Shown here: one piece after another, positions 1 to 12,190 of the stretch
Numbering within the stretch: the stretch's first letter is position 1
Layout: each line of letters starts with the position of its first letter
Assembly (NCBI GenBank): GCA_038503065.1
Contig: JBCAMK010000013.1
Span: 310,001-374,000 of the forward strand
DNA from: Paragyromitra xinjiangensis
Taxonomy: Eukaryota; Ascomycota; Pezizomycetes; Pezizales; Discinaceae
DNA: 64,000 nt
Direction: 5' to 3'
Position numbers and translations under genes: made by a program
The notes under the pieces: generated by a model
Seen by the model: only the letters and a program-made list of their open reading frames with translations
What the model was told of the DNA's origin: nothing
The model's database searches: none

Positions 1-2537
1 CAATAATGTTTGTATTCGTCCTGACGTTTTTCAGCTAGGCTCGTTTGCGAAATTAGTTAAAGAGGCTTGCTCAGCCCTTCGGGGGAGTTCTGCATATTCC
101 AACAACCACAAAATGTGAGAATCCGGCTATGCACCCCCCTTATAAAAAACCAACCTATCATCATCTCTCTCATACGTCAACAAAAAGGAAACAAGAAAAC
201 AAAGCAAAAAAAACGTGGCTGGTGAATCCAGATTTTGGAATACTTCAAATATATGTTGGTCACACTTTTACATAAACCATGATACGAAGCTCACATTCAA
301 ATCTCCTGAGCCGACGGCCCTCACCTATCTCAGCGGCGATAACCTTATTGTCACGCGTCCAGAGTTGAGATTCAGCTCCTTTACGGGTGTCTCAACACAG
401 CTCTTCGATTGGTCGGGCGCTTAAGTTTATGAGCTGTGTTGGGTTGGGTGTCCGTACGACCTTTTGAGAAGTCGTGATTGAGGGCTTGTATCACTTGATC
501 AGGGGATCGTCAATTACGAAAGAAGGGTATTGATCAATGGCGCGCCAAGGGGTAATTGCTGTGATATACATACAATATGACAAGTGGTTATGCGGACACT
601 TAGAGTTGATCGAAAACTTCAGACGCTTCCAGCCAATCGAGGCCTGTACATATAAATTGAGAGCTGATAATCTACCTGCAGGTTGCCTTTTGAGTGTGGG
701 TATCCCGAGGGGTACGCGTACGAATTCTACCGTTTTTGAATAGTAGTTTACTATTTAACATATGAGAGTGTTGTTTCTGTAGATACTCTCCGAAGAGCCC
801 CACACAGCAGGGAAACACAGTTCCTTGGGTCTGGGCTGGAGAAGATCGATTACTTACTAAAGGGTTCACGTCGTGCTGAAAATATAATCAAGAAACTAGA
901 CGGGTTTCTATGCCGTTGCGGCACTCGGGGGGTGGTAGTGGTAATTAAACTTCGTGTGAATGTAGTCTTATCACCGACTACCTCTTTTATCAGTGGTACT
1001 TTAGATTGTGGAACATAATTCTCGGCTCACAAAAAGTCATAGCACTGGATATTTTAGGCATCGATAGAGTCAACATCTCGAATGAAGAGACTGCTAAAGA
1101 AATACGAGACGTATAGGTTTTCCTGGCCTTGGTGTTTGGCCGGCAAAGTGATTCTTACATACAACCGGCATATTCAAATTTGTCGGGTTGGAATCAGGCT
1201 ATAGATGCTTGGATGTCCGCTGTCAACCTTGCGGCCGGGATGCCAAATAGGGTAGAGGTAGAAGGCAATGAGCTTGAAAATGGGAAAGTAGAAGGAAAAG
1301 GTACATCTTATCGAAATCCCAGATTCACTGCGGCTGATTCCTCGCTCATCCCATCCTTCATAATTGCTCCGCATCCCCCATCATCGCTCCATGCTTTAAC
1401 CTCTGCACCTCGGCTGCTTCTCATGTCAAATCATGCAGCATCACTCGTCTATCACTACGTCCAATAATACCGACGCATTCTCAGATGATTTCCTGTCACC
1501 TGAATTGTCCGTATAGGTAACAGTCTATAGCACGGCTGCTATTCCAAGATGTGGCCACGGGGCTCGGACTCCATGGAACCCGTCAACAACCAACCTACGA
1601 GAAGAAACCATCACATCACTTGATGCAATACGGACGACAATCCTCCGACTCTACAGCCTTCCACTTTTGCATGACGGACACCACACTGAATTCCATGGCA
1701 TGGAAGATAACTTTCCGGAGTACATATAATCGGCTTCATTTCTACACTACAGTGGACATAGCTTTAGAGTGGGGCCAACATCCATGAAGTCAGTCTTTTT
1801 GATACTTCTAATGCACCATCAAATCGACAGCAGGTATCAAGAACCAGCCAATGATTTTCTTCTGTTGCATTCGGAATCTCGGAGCCCGGATCGCCTACCC
1901 TCCGAGTATCGTAGCGGCGTCGGATCCGCTTTGTGCCGCACAGCCCCACCTCAATTGTAGTTTATCTACCCGCAACTTTACCATACGATAAAGTCTACGA
2001 TATATACAGTTTGCAAAAGTCGCACTTACAGGACTCAATTCCCATCAATTCCTGTGATTTTTCCCAACTAACTGAAAACCACCAAACCACCGAGACAACA
2101 CACGGTACACAGCACGCAACCATGTTATGCATATTTAGCTAGCCATCACCAATTCCCAACGCCGTGATGCAACAAAAAAAAAAAATCGAAGAAAACGAAT
2201 AATAAAGGAATACAACACATCGAAAAGAGACGGAGATGTCAGAGGAACAGAAGGAGATTTACAAGACCTCAGACCACCCATTGAGAAACCTGAATGATGC
2301 TAACAGCAAACATTCTAATGCGACAACAGAAATATCCGATGGGTATACTCGTACTCAAAAAAAATACTCGGGAATATTGGATATCCCCAAAAGAACAATA
2401 CAACCTTAACCGAAAAATAAAACAATAAAGCAAAAGGAAGGGTTCAACACTGGTATTATCGGTTTGCATTCCAGACATTTCATTCCACAAAAGCATTCCT
2501 CAGGGAAAAGCAGAAACATACCACCCAATTATACATA
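1..2537. other. Gene-free flank downstream of creB
   Basis: No reading frame here has recognisable protein similarity, plausible splice structure or sustained coding character. The longest open stretch (1129-1467, +) looks random. The part nearest 2537 is A-rich, includes an A run near 2173, and probably contains the 3' untranslated region of creB, which is transcribed leftwards. No tRNA or rRNA signature was seen. Confidence 0.5.
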
Positions 2538-5061
2538 TCAATCACCCCCACCCGCATTCAGCGCGATGGAAGCTTTCTTCCGTAATCCAAAGAAGCTTGT
2601 TCTATGTTTTGCTTTTGTCTCCTTATCTTTCTTTTTATCAGCTTTTTCCCGCAGTTTCTCAAGCTCTTTTTCCTTCTTGTCCTTTTTCTCTTCCTTCGTC
2701 TCCTTCGCATCTTCTTTATGTTCCACCGGTGAATGTCCCCCGTTTTCTTTCTGTTCCTTCTCAAGTTCCTTCGCTCTTTCCTTCTCTGGCTCCTCGAGTT
2801 TCCCCAAGCTTCCATTGGTCCCATTCAATTCTTTCTTTTCTTCTACTGGTGGTTGAATGGGCGATAGAACTACGGGACTAGTAGGCAATGCTGGAGTGGG
2901 CGGCAAGGGTGGTAACGGTGGTGTATCACCGTTCTCATGTGGAAGAGAAGAATTCCTTTCTTTCCCCTTTTTCCCCTTGTCGCCTCCGAGCCATTTCGGT
3001 GACCCTCGGAAGCTCTTGCTGGTGCTGCGAAACCGGTTCATACCATGATTGTTGGTGTCGCCCTTCTCCCCTTTCCCCGCTTTTTCACGCTCTTTCTCCT
3101 CTCGTCTCTCTTTCTCTTTCTCCTTTCTGGATTTGATAAAGCCTGGAGTGCCAGGGGTCGTCGGCTCCGTTTCGGTGACGGGTTTCCGGTTAGGCTCGAT
3201 GGAGATACTTGATTTCGGAGGTTCAGAGTTCGGGGTATGCAAAGGTGGCAGGGAACTTTCCTTCGGTTCTCCCCTGCTGGCGTGCCCGTTGATATGGATC
3301 CCTCCGTTCTGGGGTGACTTGGCTTTCGCCGAGTCGGTCTTTGCCGCTTCGGCTGCTGCCCGAGCTGCTTCCTCCGCCTGCTGCTCCTCCGCCCATTGTT
3401 CCCTTTGAACTGCCTCTAAGGTTGTCTCCTGGTAGAACAGAACGTATGCGCACGCCATTCCTGGACGCTCGCCGAAGAAGTTCCTTACGTAGGCTTTATC
3501 TACAGGTTCAACTAGTTCATCATCAAACAACAGCCATCCTTTGTCTTCAGTTTTGACTATGGCAACGTAATGACCGTGGTACGGACCGCCACCAATGTGC
3601 ACCACCACCGCATACAGTTCGTATAGCCTATCTGGATCGTCTGCATCGTCCGTCGTGTTGAATAATCTAAGGTGGTATGGGTATAGTACACGATAGTGCA
3701 GTTTCTCAAATCGCCCCAAGTGCTCCATAAACTTGAAGCGTTTTAGATGCAAAGCAAGGACTTTTGGGAGTCGCTTGATCTTCATACGTTTCTCAGCCTC
3801 CTGGAGTCCTCCACAGGTATCACAGTGGAACTTGTTACGTTCGCAAAGCATTTCCGAGGCCGAAAAATTCCGCAGACATGATGTCACAGACGAGTTTTTC
3901 TCTAGATCGATCGATAGATCGAGAAACTGTTCATCCCGTCGTGACACGTTCTCGCATGTGAGGCATTTAGTTTCAGAACTTAAAAGGCCTTCGAAGAGTT
4001 CATGGATCCAACCGGTGGCGGATGTGGAGGTCATGGATGCGGTTGATGCAGCAGAGGAGGAATTTATAGGTGTCAAGGAGCCTGAAGACCTTGGGGGCGC
4101 CACCAGGTTTCCGTTTCCGTTTCCGTTTTTGAGCCCATGCTTCTTCTGGTAGTCATCAACGTTCTCAATAACCTGATTAAGGACGTAGTTCAGAAACTCA
4201 TGAGCATCTTGGTGCTGCTGACCACTAAACATGTCATTCTCTCGCCTCAAAATCTCTAGAAACTTGGTGGGATTGACGACTCCTGTTCGCGACTCGTGCC
4301 CCATAATGGTTTCAAAAATATCCTTCAAACCTGAAAATAAGTTTTCCTCCATGCCATACGCAGCATTGTTTGAGTGGTCAATATTCAAGACAGGCCCAGT
4401 TAATAGCGCTTGCTTTTTTTTTGCTTCGGAGGTGTCTTTATTCTCTGGGCTCATGGGATTATTGGTTAAATTGGCCGTCGCCGGAAGGTTTCCCGGCTTT
4501 TTCAAGTCTCCCTTTGTAGCGGCAGTAGCCCTGGGTATATTATTCCTTGGTGTTCCGGTTGGACTCGAGATTGTCGGTATAGGCTCCGTATTTATCCTGG
4601 AGAGGTGGCGGCCATTGGATGACGATGATGCACTGCTATTGGACTGATTGGGTAGCTGTGCTCGATACGGGAAGTTGACAACGTTTTCTCGGAACGGTTT
4701 CGAGTAGTAGAGGCACTGTAGAATCGAATTGCAATAACTGTATTCAACTAATCAGCGATAAGAACTTCCAATGTCCTATAGCCGCGCTTTCCCAGAGAGC
4801 CATAAATCGCCTACCAAGTGTTCCCAAACTGCAACCGAATGGTTTGTCAGTCAATTGTTTCCTTAAGGTATGTGGAGAAGAGGGCGTACGCCAACCACAT
4901 TCTCCATTCCAAAAAACTTGTCGCTGCCATCAAGCCTAGGGGGCCCATCCTCTACGAGGGCTTGCAATCCTGTTGGCGGAGGTTCAGCTTTCTGCTTTGT
5001 AGGTAAGTTTAATGCAGGCTGGTGCGAGCCCTGTAGTGCACACGAAGGAGCGTGTTAGCAT
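2538..5061 (-). CDS. creB: Ubiquitin carboxyl-terminal hydrolase, CreB/USP12-USP46 type
   Basis: Predicted deubiquitinase of the UBP/USP family. In Aspergillus CreB works with the WD40 protein CreC in carbon catabolite repression. Proposed exons on the minus strand are 5061-5044, 4991-4899, 4828-4815 and 4737-2538, giving 774 residues. The Cys box is assembled by splicing: exon 2 ends KFFGMEN, a 14-nt exon supplies FGNT plus two bases of the catalytic Cys codon, and exon 4 continues with YCNSILQC. Further on are [16 protein letters not shown], a CxxC...CDTC zinc-binding insert, the His box [14 protein letters not shown] and the Asp region FDDELVEPV. The last ~300 residues are low complexity: Ala/Glu coiled coil, Pro runs and a Lys/Glu-rich stretch ending [11 protein letters not shown]. 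The start at 5061 (MLTRSF) is the least certain part. The donor of intron 2 is a weak GTGGTT but is required by family continuity. Confidence 0.9.
4815..4828 (-). other. creB: 14-nt microexon of creB
   Basis: The exon lies between introns 4829-4898 and 4738-4814. It reads TTTGGGAACACTTG on the minus strand, flanked by a TTGCAG acceptor and a GTAGGC donor. With the first base of the next exon it encodes FGNTC, the start of the USP Cys box. It is too short for most gene finders, yet without it the protease lacks its catalytic cysteine. Confidence 0.8.
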
Positions 5062-8000
5062 TTTTGCTTTGCGCGAACAGACAACCTTCATCGGCCCATC
5101 ACCATCAGCCTCGCAGCCCTCTTCCAAGCTTCACCAAGCCTTTTGTTTTCCTGGTTCTGCATCCTAGGACACAGGTGTGGCCGTTTGGCTGGGACGAGGG
5201 AGGGAGAGGAAAAACGGATTTCGTGATTCCGGGGAAGGAAGATGAGAGGAAGGGCGAAACGAGCCGAAGGAATTCACTGACCGCGCGCTGCATCCACGAC
5301 AGATTGCTTAAAGAGCTCAACATCTTGAGCGGGCAAAGTCTAGAATTTTTTCTAAATTCTTTATTCTTGAGGAGGTATCGTAGATTGTCGCAGGAACGTG
5401 TATGGGAAGAGTGGAAAGCTGTTGTGTTGTAGGTTGAGGAGGCTCTGGCGGCTGCTTCTCGAATGTAAAGAGAAAGAAGAAGAAAAAGATCTGGGGGTTG
5501 ACAGGTGGAGAAACAGATTCTATTCTTTGAGCACGTTCGTTCAACGAGAAGGGTCGGTGGTGGAGGGTTGATTGATGTCTTTGCGCAGGTTTCGCGGCAG
5601 CAACTGGACAGGCGGCAGGTAGGGGATGAGAGGGGGAGTGGGGGCTGCAGCGGGCGAGCAGTTAGGAAGGTCGGACAGCCGCAAGTCCGTGGGCAGTATT
5701 GTCACTCTATCTACGGTCACTAAGCAGAAGCCACAGTTGACGGTGATGATTGACGGTCTGAGAGTGTCAGATTCCGAATGGGGATGAGTGATGTACAGTA
5801 CAATGGTGAGATTCTGTGGGGTGGACAAGACTGGGGGAGGAGTACAGTACTGGGGGAAGGAGGAAGGAGAAGGGAGAGGGCACGAAGACGACAACGACAA
5901 CGACGACAGACGGTGACGAAAGTACCGAAGACGTTTTCGCCGGTGATGCACGACTTCTGTACCACCAGCCGTGAACTGCTGCCAGCTCTGCTTTGCGGGG
6001 ATAGGTAGGCGGTTGGTGATGTCGGAATGGGAATTGTTCTCTCAATTGCTTTCGACTTCTTGCTCGCAGCACCACCTGCTTGGCCTCCTTGGCTTGCGTG
6101 TATGGAGGGTAATACTACGCGGTCTTCTGATTCATGATTCTTGAATATCACAATGTGCTCTGGATGCGAACGAGTGCTGCAGCAAAGCAGAGAACAGAAT
6201 GCGGTGAACGGCAGCCTAGAGCTGGTAAACAATTCCAGAATTGACCTTTTTTTTCTCTCGATACGCCCAGTGTTGACCGCAGAGCGTGACCTTGGATCCG
6301 GAGATGCAGTTTCAGTGGAGTATGGGGTTTCCCAGCCGCTCGGAACTCCGCCCCTCAAATCCACCTCGCGAGGGAAGTTCCACGGGCAGAATGGATGCAC
6401 GCGCAATCCTGTGCCTCAGGGCTTAGGTTTGTCTACTGGCAGCCGCCCACGCATTCGAGAGCAGGAACAGCCTAAACGAACCATTATCTGTCTGTCTGTC
6501 CAACTGGATTTGCGGAGGATAACTCGCGTGGCGTTGACACCTCGATCCTGGTTGATCAAAGACCCAAACAGGGCCCACTGCAGCATCCTTCCAGAGGAAC
6601 CCCTTCCTTTGCAAAATCAATGCACACCACCATCACACCAAATGAAAAAAAAGGAAACATCGCGGAAGGGTCTTTTGTTTACCCTTTTTTGCCTGTGTGT
6701 TTTCGCTTCTGAGCGTTACACACACGCACCACGCCGCCGTTGTACGAACACCTATAATTAAGATCAGTCTTAAGATTCGTACATCTAATGCCTTATCCGC
6801 CCCAGCATTGCAGATTCGATATTCACCCTCCACAACCATCGTCTCTCCTTTCGTCCAAGCTTTTTCTAAACATCTGATGTTGTTGCTTATCGCATGTAAA
6901 ACAGCATGTAAAACAGCCGCATGAATAGCCCCAGGATGATCCCTCATCGATTCGCTAAACCGTGGTTCTTCACATCCTTCTAGCGCCCCAGGGGTCTTCC
7001 ACACGTGTTTTCTGTAGAGCTTGTGACGTAGTTTATGCTTGGATTAGCCGATTACCGGCGATGGAGAGGTTTATCGCGGGGTGGTTGGGACCCGCGATTA
7101 ACACCGCTCTCCGAGACTCTTCCATCTGTGCCTGCCTGCCTGCCTGTCTCGTATGTCTGCTACTCCTGATACGAATTCAGGTACATAAAACGGCGTCTGC
7201 GAGCAATCACAAACATTCATATCTTGCAGAAGCATATCTACAAAACACCACCTACCATCTGGCATCCGATACGATGGTTTACGCCATCAAAAGAACTGAT
7301 ACTAAGTTTATCACGCACAAACTACCTCGTCCCCCACCCGAGGAAAAAAAACTCCATGACATTCTTCCAGCTTCACGAGCACCAGGTAAACCCTTCAGAA
7401 ACCATCGTTTCTACCCCTGCCAACCCCTAATAGCACCATCCCATCATCCCAACAAAAAATAAATAACCACAACGCCACAACGCACACCCACCCGGCGCAA
7501 TCACCCCGCAAGCCCGAAGCGAGAACCACCGCTGGGCCATAGCTTACTTTCGCGGCTGTCTTGTGCGGCTAAAATCGATCTTGGAACCGCCCCCAAGATA
7601 CAGTGGTCTGGGTGAGTGAAATTCCCTCTATGGTTCAATACGATTTAGTAACTGAAAAAATGAAAAAATGAAATGTGACGTTTGAACCATGGCAGACGTC
7701 AATGTATCCGAGCGAGGGTTGGAAGAGGGTATTTCAAGATTCGCGATGTTATGCTCAGTGTGCGATCCTCAAGCCACAAGATCTGCTACCACTACTGCTG
7801 CTGACGGTTAAGACGATTGCTAAGACGATGAGGTCCGTGTCTGCGGTACAGAGTAGAGATAAAACATGGGGAAGATCCATTCACCAGGGCCACACTTTTA
7901 ATATAAATAGTTATAAACGAAAAAAAGCGGGGTAACAGGGTAGATGATTGGGGTTTCTGGGGAAATCGGGGAGCGCTTGAGAGGAGAAGATTTATCGGAA

Positions 8001-9450
8001 TTCGGACAAGGGAATAATTAATCTAGGTAAATTCGGGGGAAAGGGTGGTGACGGGTTATGTTGATACCGCTAGAGCAGAGTTATCTATTCTTTATCGTGG
8101 CTGTACGGCAACCTTACCGGGAGCCCCAAGTCATCTGTGCGTGTTTTTTTATTACCACGCGGCTCAAGACACAGTTTCCTGTTCCTGGATGTTGCATGAT
8201 TCGATTTTTTAAATCAATGACACACACAGCCAGGTACGGGTTTACGGAATTGTGGGGCTAGACGTTTTGCGCTGAACAATTAATTCCAAATGACTTTAAA
8301 CTTCCTACACGAAAACTAGAAGCCCGGTGACTCGAAGATCGAATAAGGCTCTAGATAATAGTAGTCGTGTAACGTCACGCGACGTGCTGAAGATGGCATC
8401 CAGCTAAGCCTTTACTATTCTTGACATCAGTCGTTGCGTGATTTAACTGGTCGTAGAAACCAAGGCACAACTGCGCCAGGTAATGATCCCAGAACAGCCA
8501 CGCGTGAGGAAGGATATCCGAGAAGTAATCATTTGGTGTTCTGCAAAAGTCGCGGAATCCACGAGAATGGTAGACAAGGTAGAAGAACCCTGGTTGTCGG
8601 GCTGACACGGGGTCGTATGTGGAAACCCTAACCCGAGCGCTTCGGGCGTCGAGTGATATGCTATGCACAAGAGAGTACGAACGCTTCGGTTTCGTCGTCA
8701 GCTAAGAAAGTATCTTCGTCAGCCAGGTGATAGAGTCACTGGGTGTCATCTGGTGGGGGTTCTATCATAATTGAGGATATTTCTCTTGTTTGTAGCATCT
8801 TTGAGTGTTGTGGCTTTTAGCTCAATGCTATCACCGCTACATCATCCTGGTTACGTTCCACGGCCTGTCCAAGCTCACCGCTTTTGTCGCTTGAACTCGG
8901 TTTGAGGTTTTCAGTAACGTCACAATCGATTCCCAGAACATCGATGCCATAACTCTAGTCTCGAGCTGGCCTCCTACGGCATTCTTTCCAGCACGATTCT
9001 CTAAATTCCCGGCTATCTTTTCACTCACACTCGAAGTACGTCACCAACGGAGTTGCGTGCGATGATCTCGTTCGAGGCGTTCGCTACCTACTCGGATGAC
9101 CCATTTCGGTTTTTGTACCACCTTGAGTGGAGTGCATTGGCATGGTATTTTCTCAGCTGTTTTTCTTTCTCTTTCTGCAGATATGCCGCATTCTTCATTT
9201 TCATCTGGGCTGCAGGGTGGAACTAGGATGGAAACGTTTTTTTGGCTTATCGTTGACAAATCTGTGGATTGGGATTGGGGAGACTGGGGATACGGGTTTA
9301 GAGTTTAGGCTGGGGGGTTGAGCTTATCTTGGTGGTGGGCCGGGGTGGGTTGGGGGCGAGTGAATCATTGTGACTTGCTCGGTTGGTTGGTGATGTAGTT
9401 GGCTTTTTTTGTTCTGGTTGGTTCGTTGGGCATTTTTCGTTCTGTGAATG
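5062..9450. other. Long gene-free region upstream of creB
   Basis: No supported gene. The first ~1.3 kb is pyrimidine-rich on the creB-sense strand, with CT and TTCC tracts, as expected for the promoter and long 5' untranslated region of a filamentous-fungal gene. Open frames such as 5720-6406 (-) and 6141-6761 (+) are Ser/Pro/Arg-rich with no domain and are probably by-products of that composition. From about 7.5 kb the DNA becomes more AT-rich with scattered stops in all frames, leading into the repeat-decayed island. Confidence 0.45.
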
Positions 9451-9454
9451 TATG

Positions 9455-9760
9455 TAAAAGGGGTTCAGTATAGAATTTTGGGTTTAGATGGGGAAGCTAT
9501 GTTTGTGTTCAGTAGCGGTTCATGGGAGTGGGAAGACTTCGTAGGACGCTGTTCAGCGCAGTTTTATTAAGGAAAATATCTAATTCCTGTCTCCGGTCTT
9601 GCCAATCCGATAAGCTCTACATTACGGTTGCCTTTTTACGATGTCAAGAGAGTGAGTGATTGGTTGTACACGTTTTGGGACGTCCCCCTGAAATTATGCC
9701 ATTACATACGGACTCATTACGTGCATAAGCATTCCCAACAGCACACAAATTCTGTTTATA
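9455..9760 (+). repeat. Diverged repeat block, copy 1
   Basis: Segments here align by eye with 12190-12540 in the same order. ATAGAATTTTGGGTTTAGAT near 9472 matches ATGAAATTTTGGGCTTAAAT near 12202. The stretch ATTACATACGGACTCATTAC near 9703 matches ATTACATACGGGGCTCATTA near 12470, and both continue into GCATAAGCATTCCCAAC-like sequence. Many differences are C/T or G/A, as in RIP-decayed duplicates. Boundaries are approximate. Confidence 0.55.
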
Positions 9761-9823
9761 GGAGACCAGACTCCTCCCGTTCCATTCAAAGAACGGTAAA
9801 GTAAGAAGCAAATACACAAAAAA

Positions 9824-9931
9824 AGTGGTGTAGTATAGTGGTTAACGCCCCGCCCTTTTCCCCGTTGGCCCCTAGAGACGTCTGGATGTGGTTTGGTTTT
9901 GCTGTTCAAATCCCCGCCAGTTTAATTTTTT
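9824..9931 (+). ncRNA. tRNA-like RNA polymerase III unit (decayed tRNA or SINE head)
   Basis: GTGGTGTAGTATAGTGGTTA at 9824-9843 has the form of a tRNA acceptor end, D arm and A box. TGTTCAAATCC at 9903-9913 fits a B box, and a T6 run at 9925-9930 could terminate pol III. The outer bases TGGTG and CGCCA can pair. However, the spacing is about 20 nt too long for a normal tRNA, the T-arm does not pair, and no clear anticodon arm is seen. It may be an intron-bearing or dead tRNA gene, or the head of a tRNA-derived SINE. Confidence 0.35.
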
Positions 9932-10165
9932 CTTACTGTGGCTATGCCAGTGTAGCAGGCTGTTTGCTAAGGAGGTAGTAGGATGCGAACCACCGGTATT
10001 ACTCCCCGCACCAAAAATTGTGTTTAACATTCACTTCCGTAAATCTCAGAGCAATACCACTAAATGTCAGCAATACCACGGCTGAAAGGATATCTTGCCT
10101 GAAATTGTAGTGCCAAATTAGTCGCCCCCTCGTTCCCATGATATATTACTTAGAATCAATCAAAT

Positions 10166-10249
10166 TACATAATTTTCTTAATTGAGGTGCTGCTATGAGT
10201 GCAGCTCAGCAGGGTAACGCTCGGAATCTGCCCTTTCTCTTACTTTATA
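10166..10249 (+). repeat. 84-bp direct repeat, left copy
   Basis: Starts TACATAATTTTCTTAATTGA and ends ACTTTATA. The right copy lies at 10656-10739 and differs at one position by eye (C at 10207, T at the matching base). The pair exactly brackets a TA-flanked inverted-repeat element. The unit contains TGCTGC...GCAGC, which could form a hairpin. Confidence 0.85.
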
Positions 10250-10650
10250 CTTGCGGCGAGAATAAGTTCCCACGCCCACTTCGCAACAACGCCAAAGCGA
10301 GAACAAAAATTGAAAATCACAACAATCACAACACAAGCAACAAGAAATAAAAGCAAATGGTAGATAAAGATGATCAAGAAATACTCCTCATCTTCAAGAC
10401 AGAGTTTAAATTCCCTTGGGGAGAGCCCCTTTAGGTGTATTTTAGTCCTTGCTAGGATTGCCTCCTGCCCCAATCCACAGCTGCTTTGTAGTTTTTTTTG
10501 TGTCCGAAGGTCTTTCTTTACCAAGCAGTATATCTGGCTTTTTAATGGCCTTAATTTGGGTTATTCTTGGTGGTGTTTGAAGGTTTTCATCATACTCTGT
10601 ACGTTATTTGGTGGTTGCCATCCGTGGAAATTTATTCTCGCCGCAAGTAT
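10248..10650. mobile_element. Non-coding inverted-repeat (MITE-like) element with TA flanks
   Basis: A left terminus reading ATACTTGCGGCGAGAATAA is mirrored by its reverse complement near 10633-10651. The arms are about 28 nt with two mismatches, ending in CCACG. TA dinucleotides border both ends, as expected for a Tc1/mariner-type target duplication. The ~400-bp interior has no transposase; a 94-residue minus-strand frame inside it has no recognisable domain. It is probably a MITE mobilised by an element elsewhere. The two 84-bp direct repeats abut it closely on both sides, which a simple TA insertion does not explain. Confidence 0.6.
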
Positions 10651-10655
10651 ATAGA

Positions 10656-10739
10656 TACATAATTTTCTTAATTGAGGTGCTGCTATGAGTGCAGCTTAGC
10701 AGGGTAACGCTCGGAATCTGCCCTTTCTCTTACTTTATA
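10656..10739 (+). repeat. 84-bp direct repeat, right copy
   Basis: Nearly identical to 10166-10249, with one transition. It begins five bases after the right end of the inverted-repeat element and is followed by a short TATATA run. Near-identity of both copies in a region where other repeats are heavily diverged suggests a recent event. Confidence 0.85.
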
Positions 10740-11429
10740 TATAGATAGGTGCAGTCCTTTCCTTCGTTCACTTCATCCACTTTCCACCTCACCACGAAAC
10801 GTGTTGATTTTAGTACTATCATTGATAGTTATCGACTTTTCACTCAGCGACGTTTGATATCGGAGTTAGGGACGTTGCGTGGGAGATGAGAGATTTCGAC
10901 AGAGAATATATAGTAGGTGACATTTCAATTGGATTTATACTTTTTGATGTGGGTTAATGAGGGGTAGGAAAAATAGGAAGGTAAAAAACAGATTACGACT
11001 CTCCTGGATGGAAGAACCAGAATACTGGAGATTATCAATTGGGCAAGCATTCTTGACGGAAAGGTTGGTAGTTTCTCAGTTGACGCTTTGCTTCCCTCCT
11101 TCAGTTACTGAATTGGAGAAAACGATATTAGCGGAAGATACCTGGGTCTTCTCGACCTAGGCCCCCCTTGCCCGCTTTTTAGGGGATAATGAGGAATTGT
11201 CTTGTCCTGGATGGTTCTTTGTCTTTCAAATGGAGATAAATAAACGATGGATGTAGAAAGTTCTATAAAGATGTCGGGTTGCCTTTGTTATAACTCGCCA
11301 TATCCAATCCGTAAGCTAACATCTTTATAGCTTAAGATCATTTTTTGCCTGCATTTCGGTCATCTGATTTCCCTAGGGGATAAAAGAATAAGATAGCTGC
11401 CGGCCTAACATAAAGAAGACGACTAAGTA

Positions 11430-12190
11430 AACTATTAACCCTGTGGGATAAGCAAACGTCAACCGCGGAGAAGAAAGCATTCTTAGGGAAAAGGTTGGTA
11501 GGGTTCCAACGGGAGCTGATTTATTCGCCATTAATTGACTGGCGGGCATAAACAAGCTTTGGCTTTACTCAACTGGCTCGCTCTTGGACATATAACCTTG
11601 GGTTCCGTATCGAAGTGCAGCCCGCTAGCGTGTATCCCCTCGTCACGCAAGCTTATCACTATATCGCCGAAAGTGTCCAGGTTAATAGTGTAGTAAGACC
11701 CCAGGAAACCAAGAACTCCAGTGAGGAAAGGTTGGTAATTTTTCCATCGGGGTTTCTTCTTGTCTCGTTATGATAAAGGAGATGGGGAATATAGGAGAGA
11801 TTGGTAGTTTTCGATCTGGGGCATTTTTTTGTTTCTTAAGTTATAGAGAGGAAAGATGATTTAGAGAGGAGAGTTTGGTAGTTATTCGGTTAGGGTTTTT
11901 TCTCCCTGTTTTCGGGTAAATAAATTGTATCCCACTGCCAGCAAGGCCGGTTTGATTTTGTAGGTTACCCTTTGATTGCTTTCTGTGGAGCATGGTCCAT
12001 CACTCGTCCCCGTTAGGCTGCACCTGCAGAACAACAAGTCTCCTGTTCAGCTATCACCCATACGAACGTCATTCCTATTATAAGATGCAAAATATCTCAA
12101 ACACAGCATAAACTCCACCAAGCCCATATCTATGACCCGTCCATTAATCCAACACCATAACCTCACCTCCCCCCCCTCCTCCCACTCCCA
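11430..12190 (+). repeat. Segmental duplication copy A (decayed)
   Basis: Collinear with copy B (12920-13659 and 18234-18440). Matching landmarks include GTCAACCGCGGAGAAGAAAG against GTCAAACGTGGAAAAAAAAG, TTTGGCTTTACTCAACTGGC against CTTGGTTTTACTCAACTAAT, and CCATCACTCGTCCC against CCATCACTCGTCTC. The end of copy A (12100-12185) matches the 3' flank and last codons of the MLH2 gene at 18340-18440. Differences are mostly transitions. Copy A lacks the retrotransposon. Confidence 0.65.

Noticed and set aside
2464..3408. Open frames on + (2464-2856, 2597-2881, 3049-3408)
   Set aside because: Antisense shadows of the low-complexity C-terminal half of creB; Ser/Phe/Leu-rich with no domain.
5720..6406. 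228-residue frame on -
   Set aside because: Lies in the pyrimidine-rich creB leader/promoter region, is Ser/Pro/Arg/Leu-biased, overlaps other frames and has no recognisable motif.
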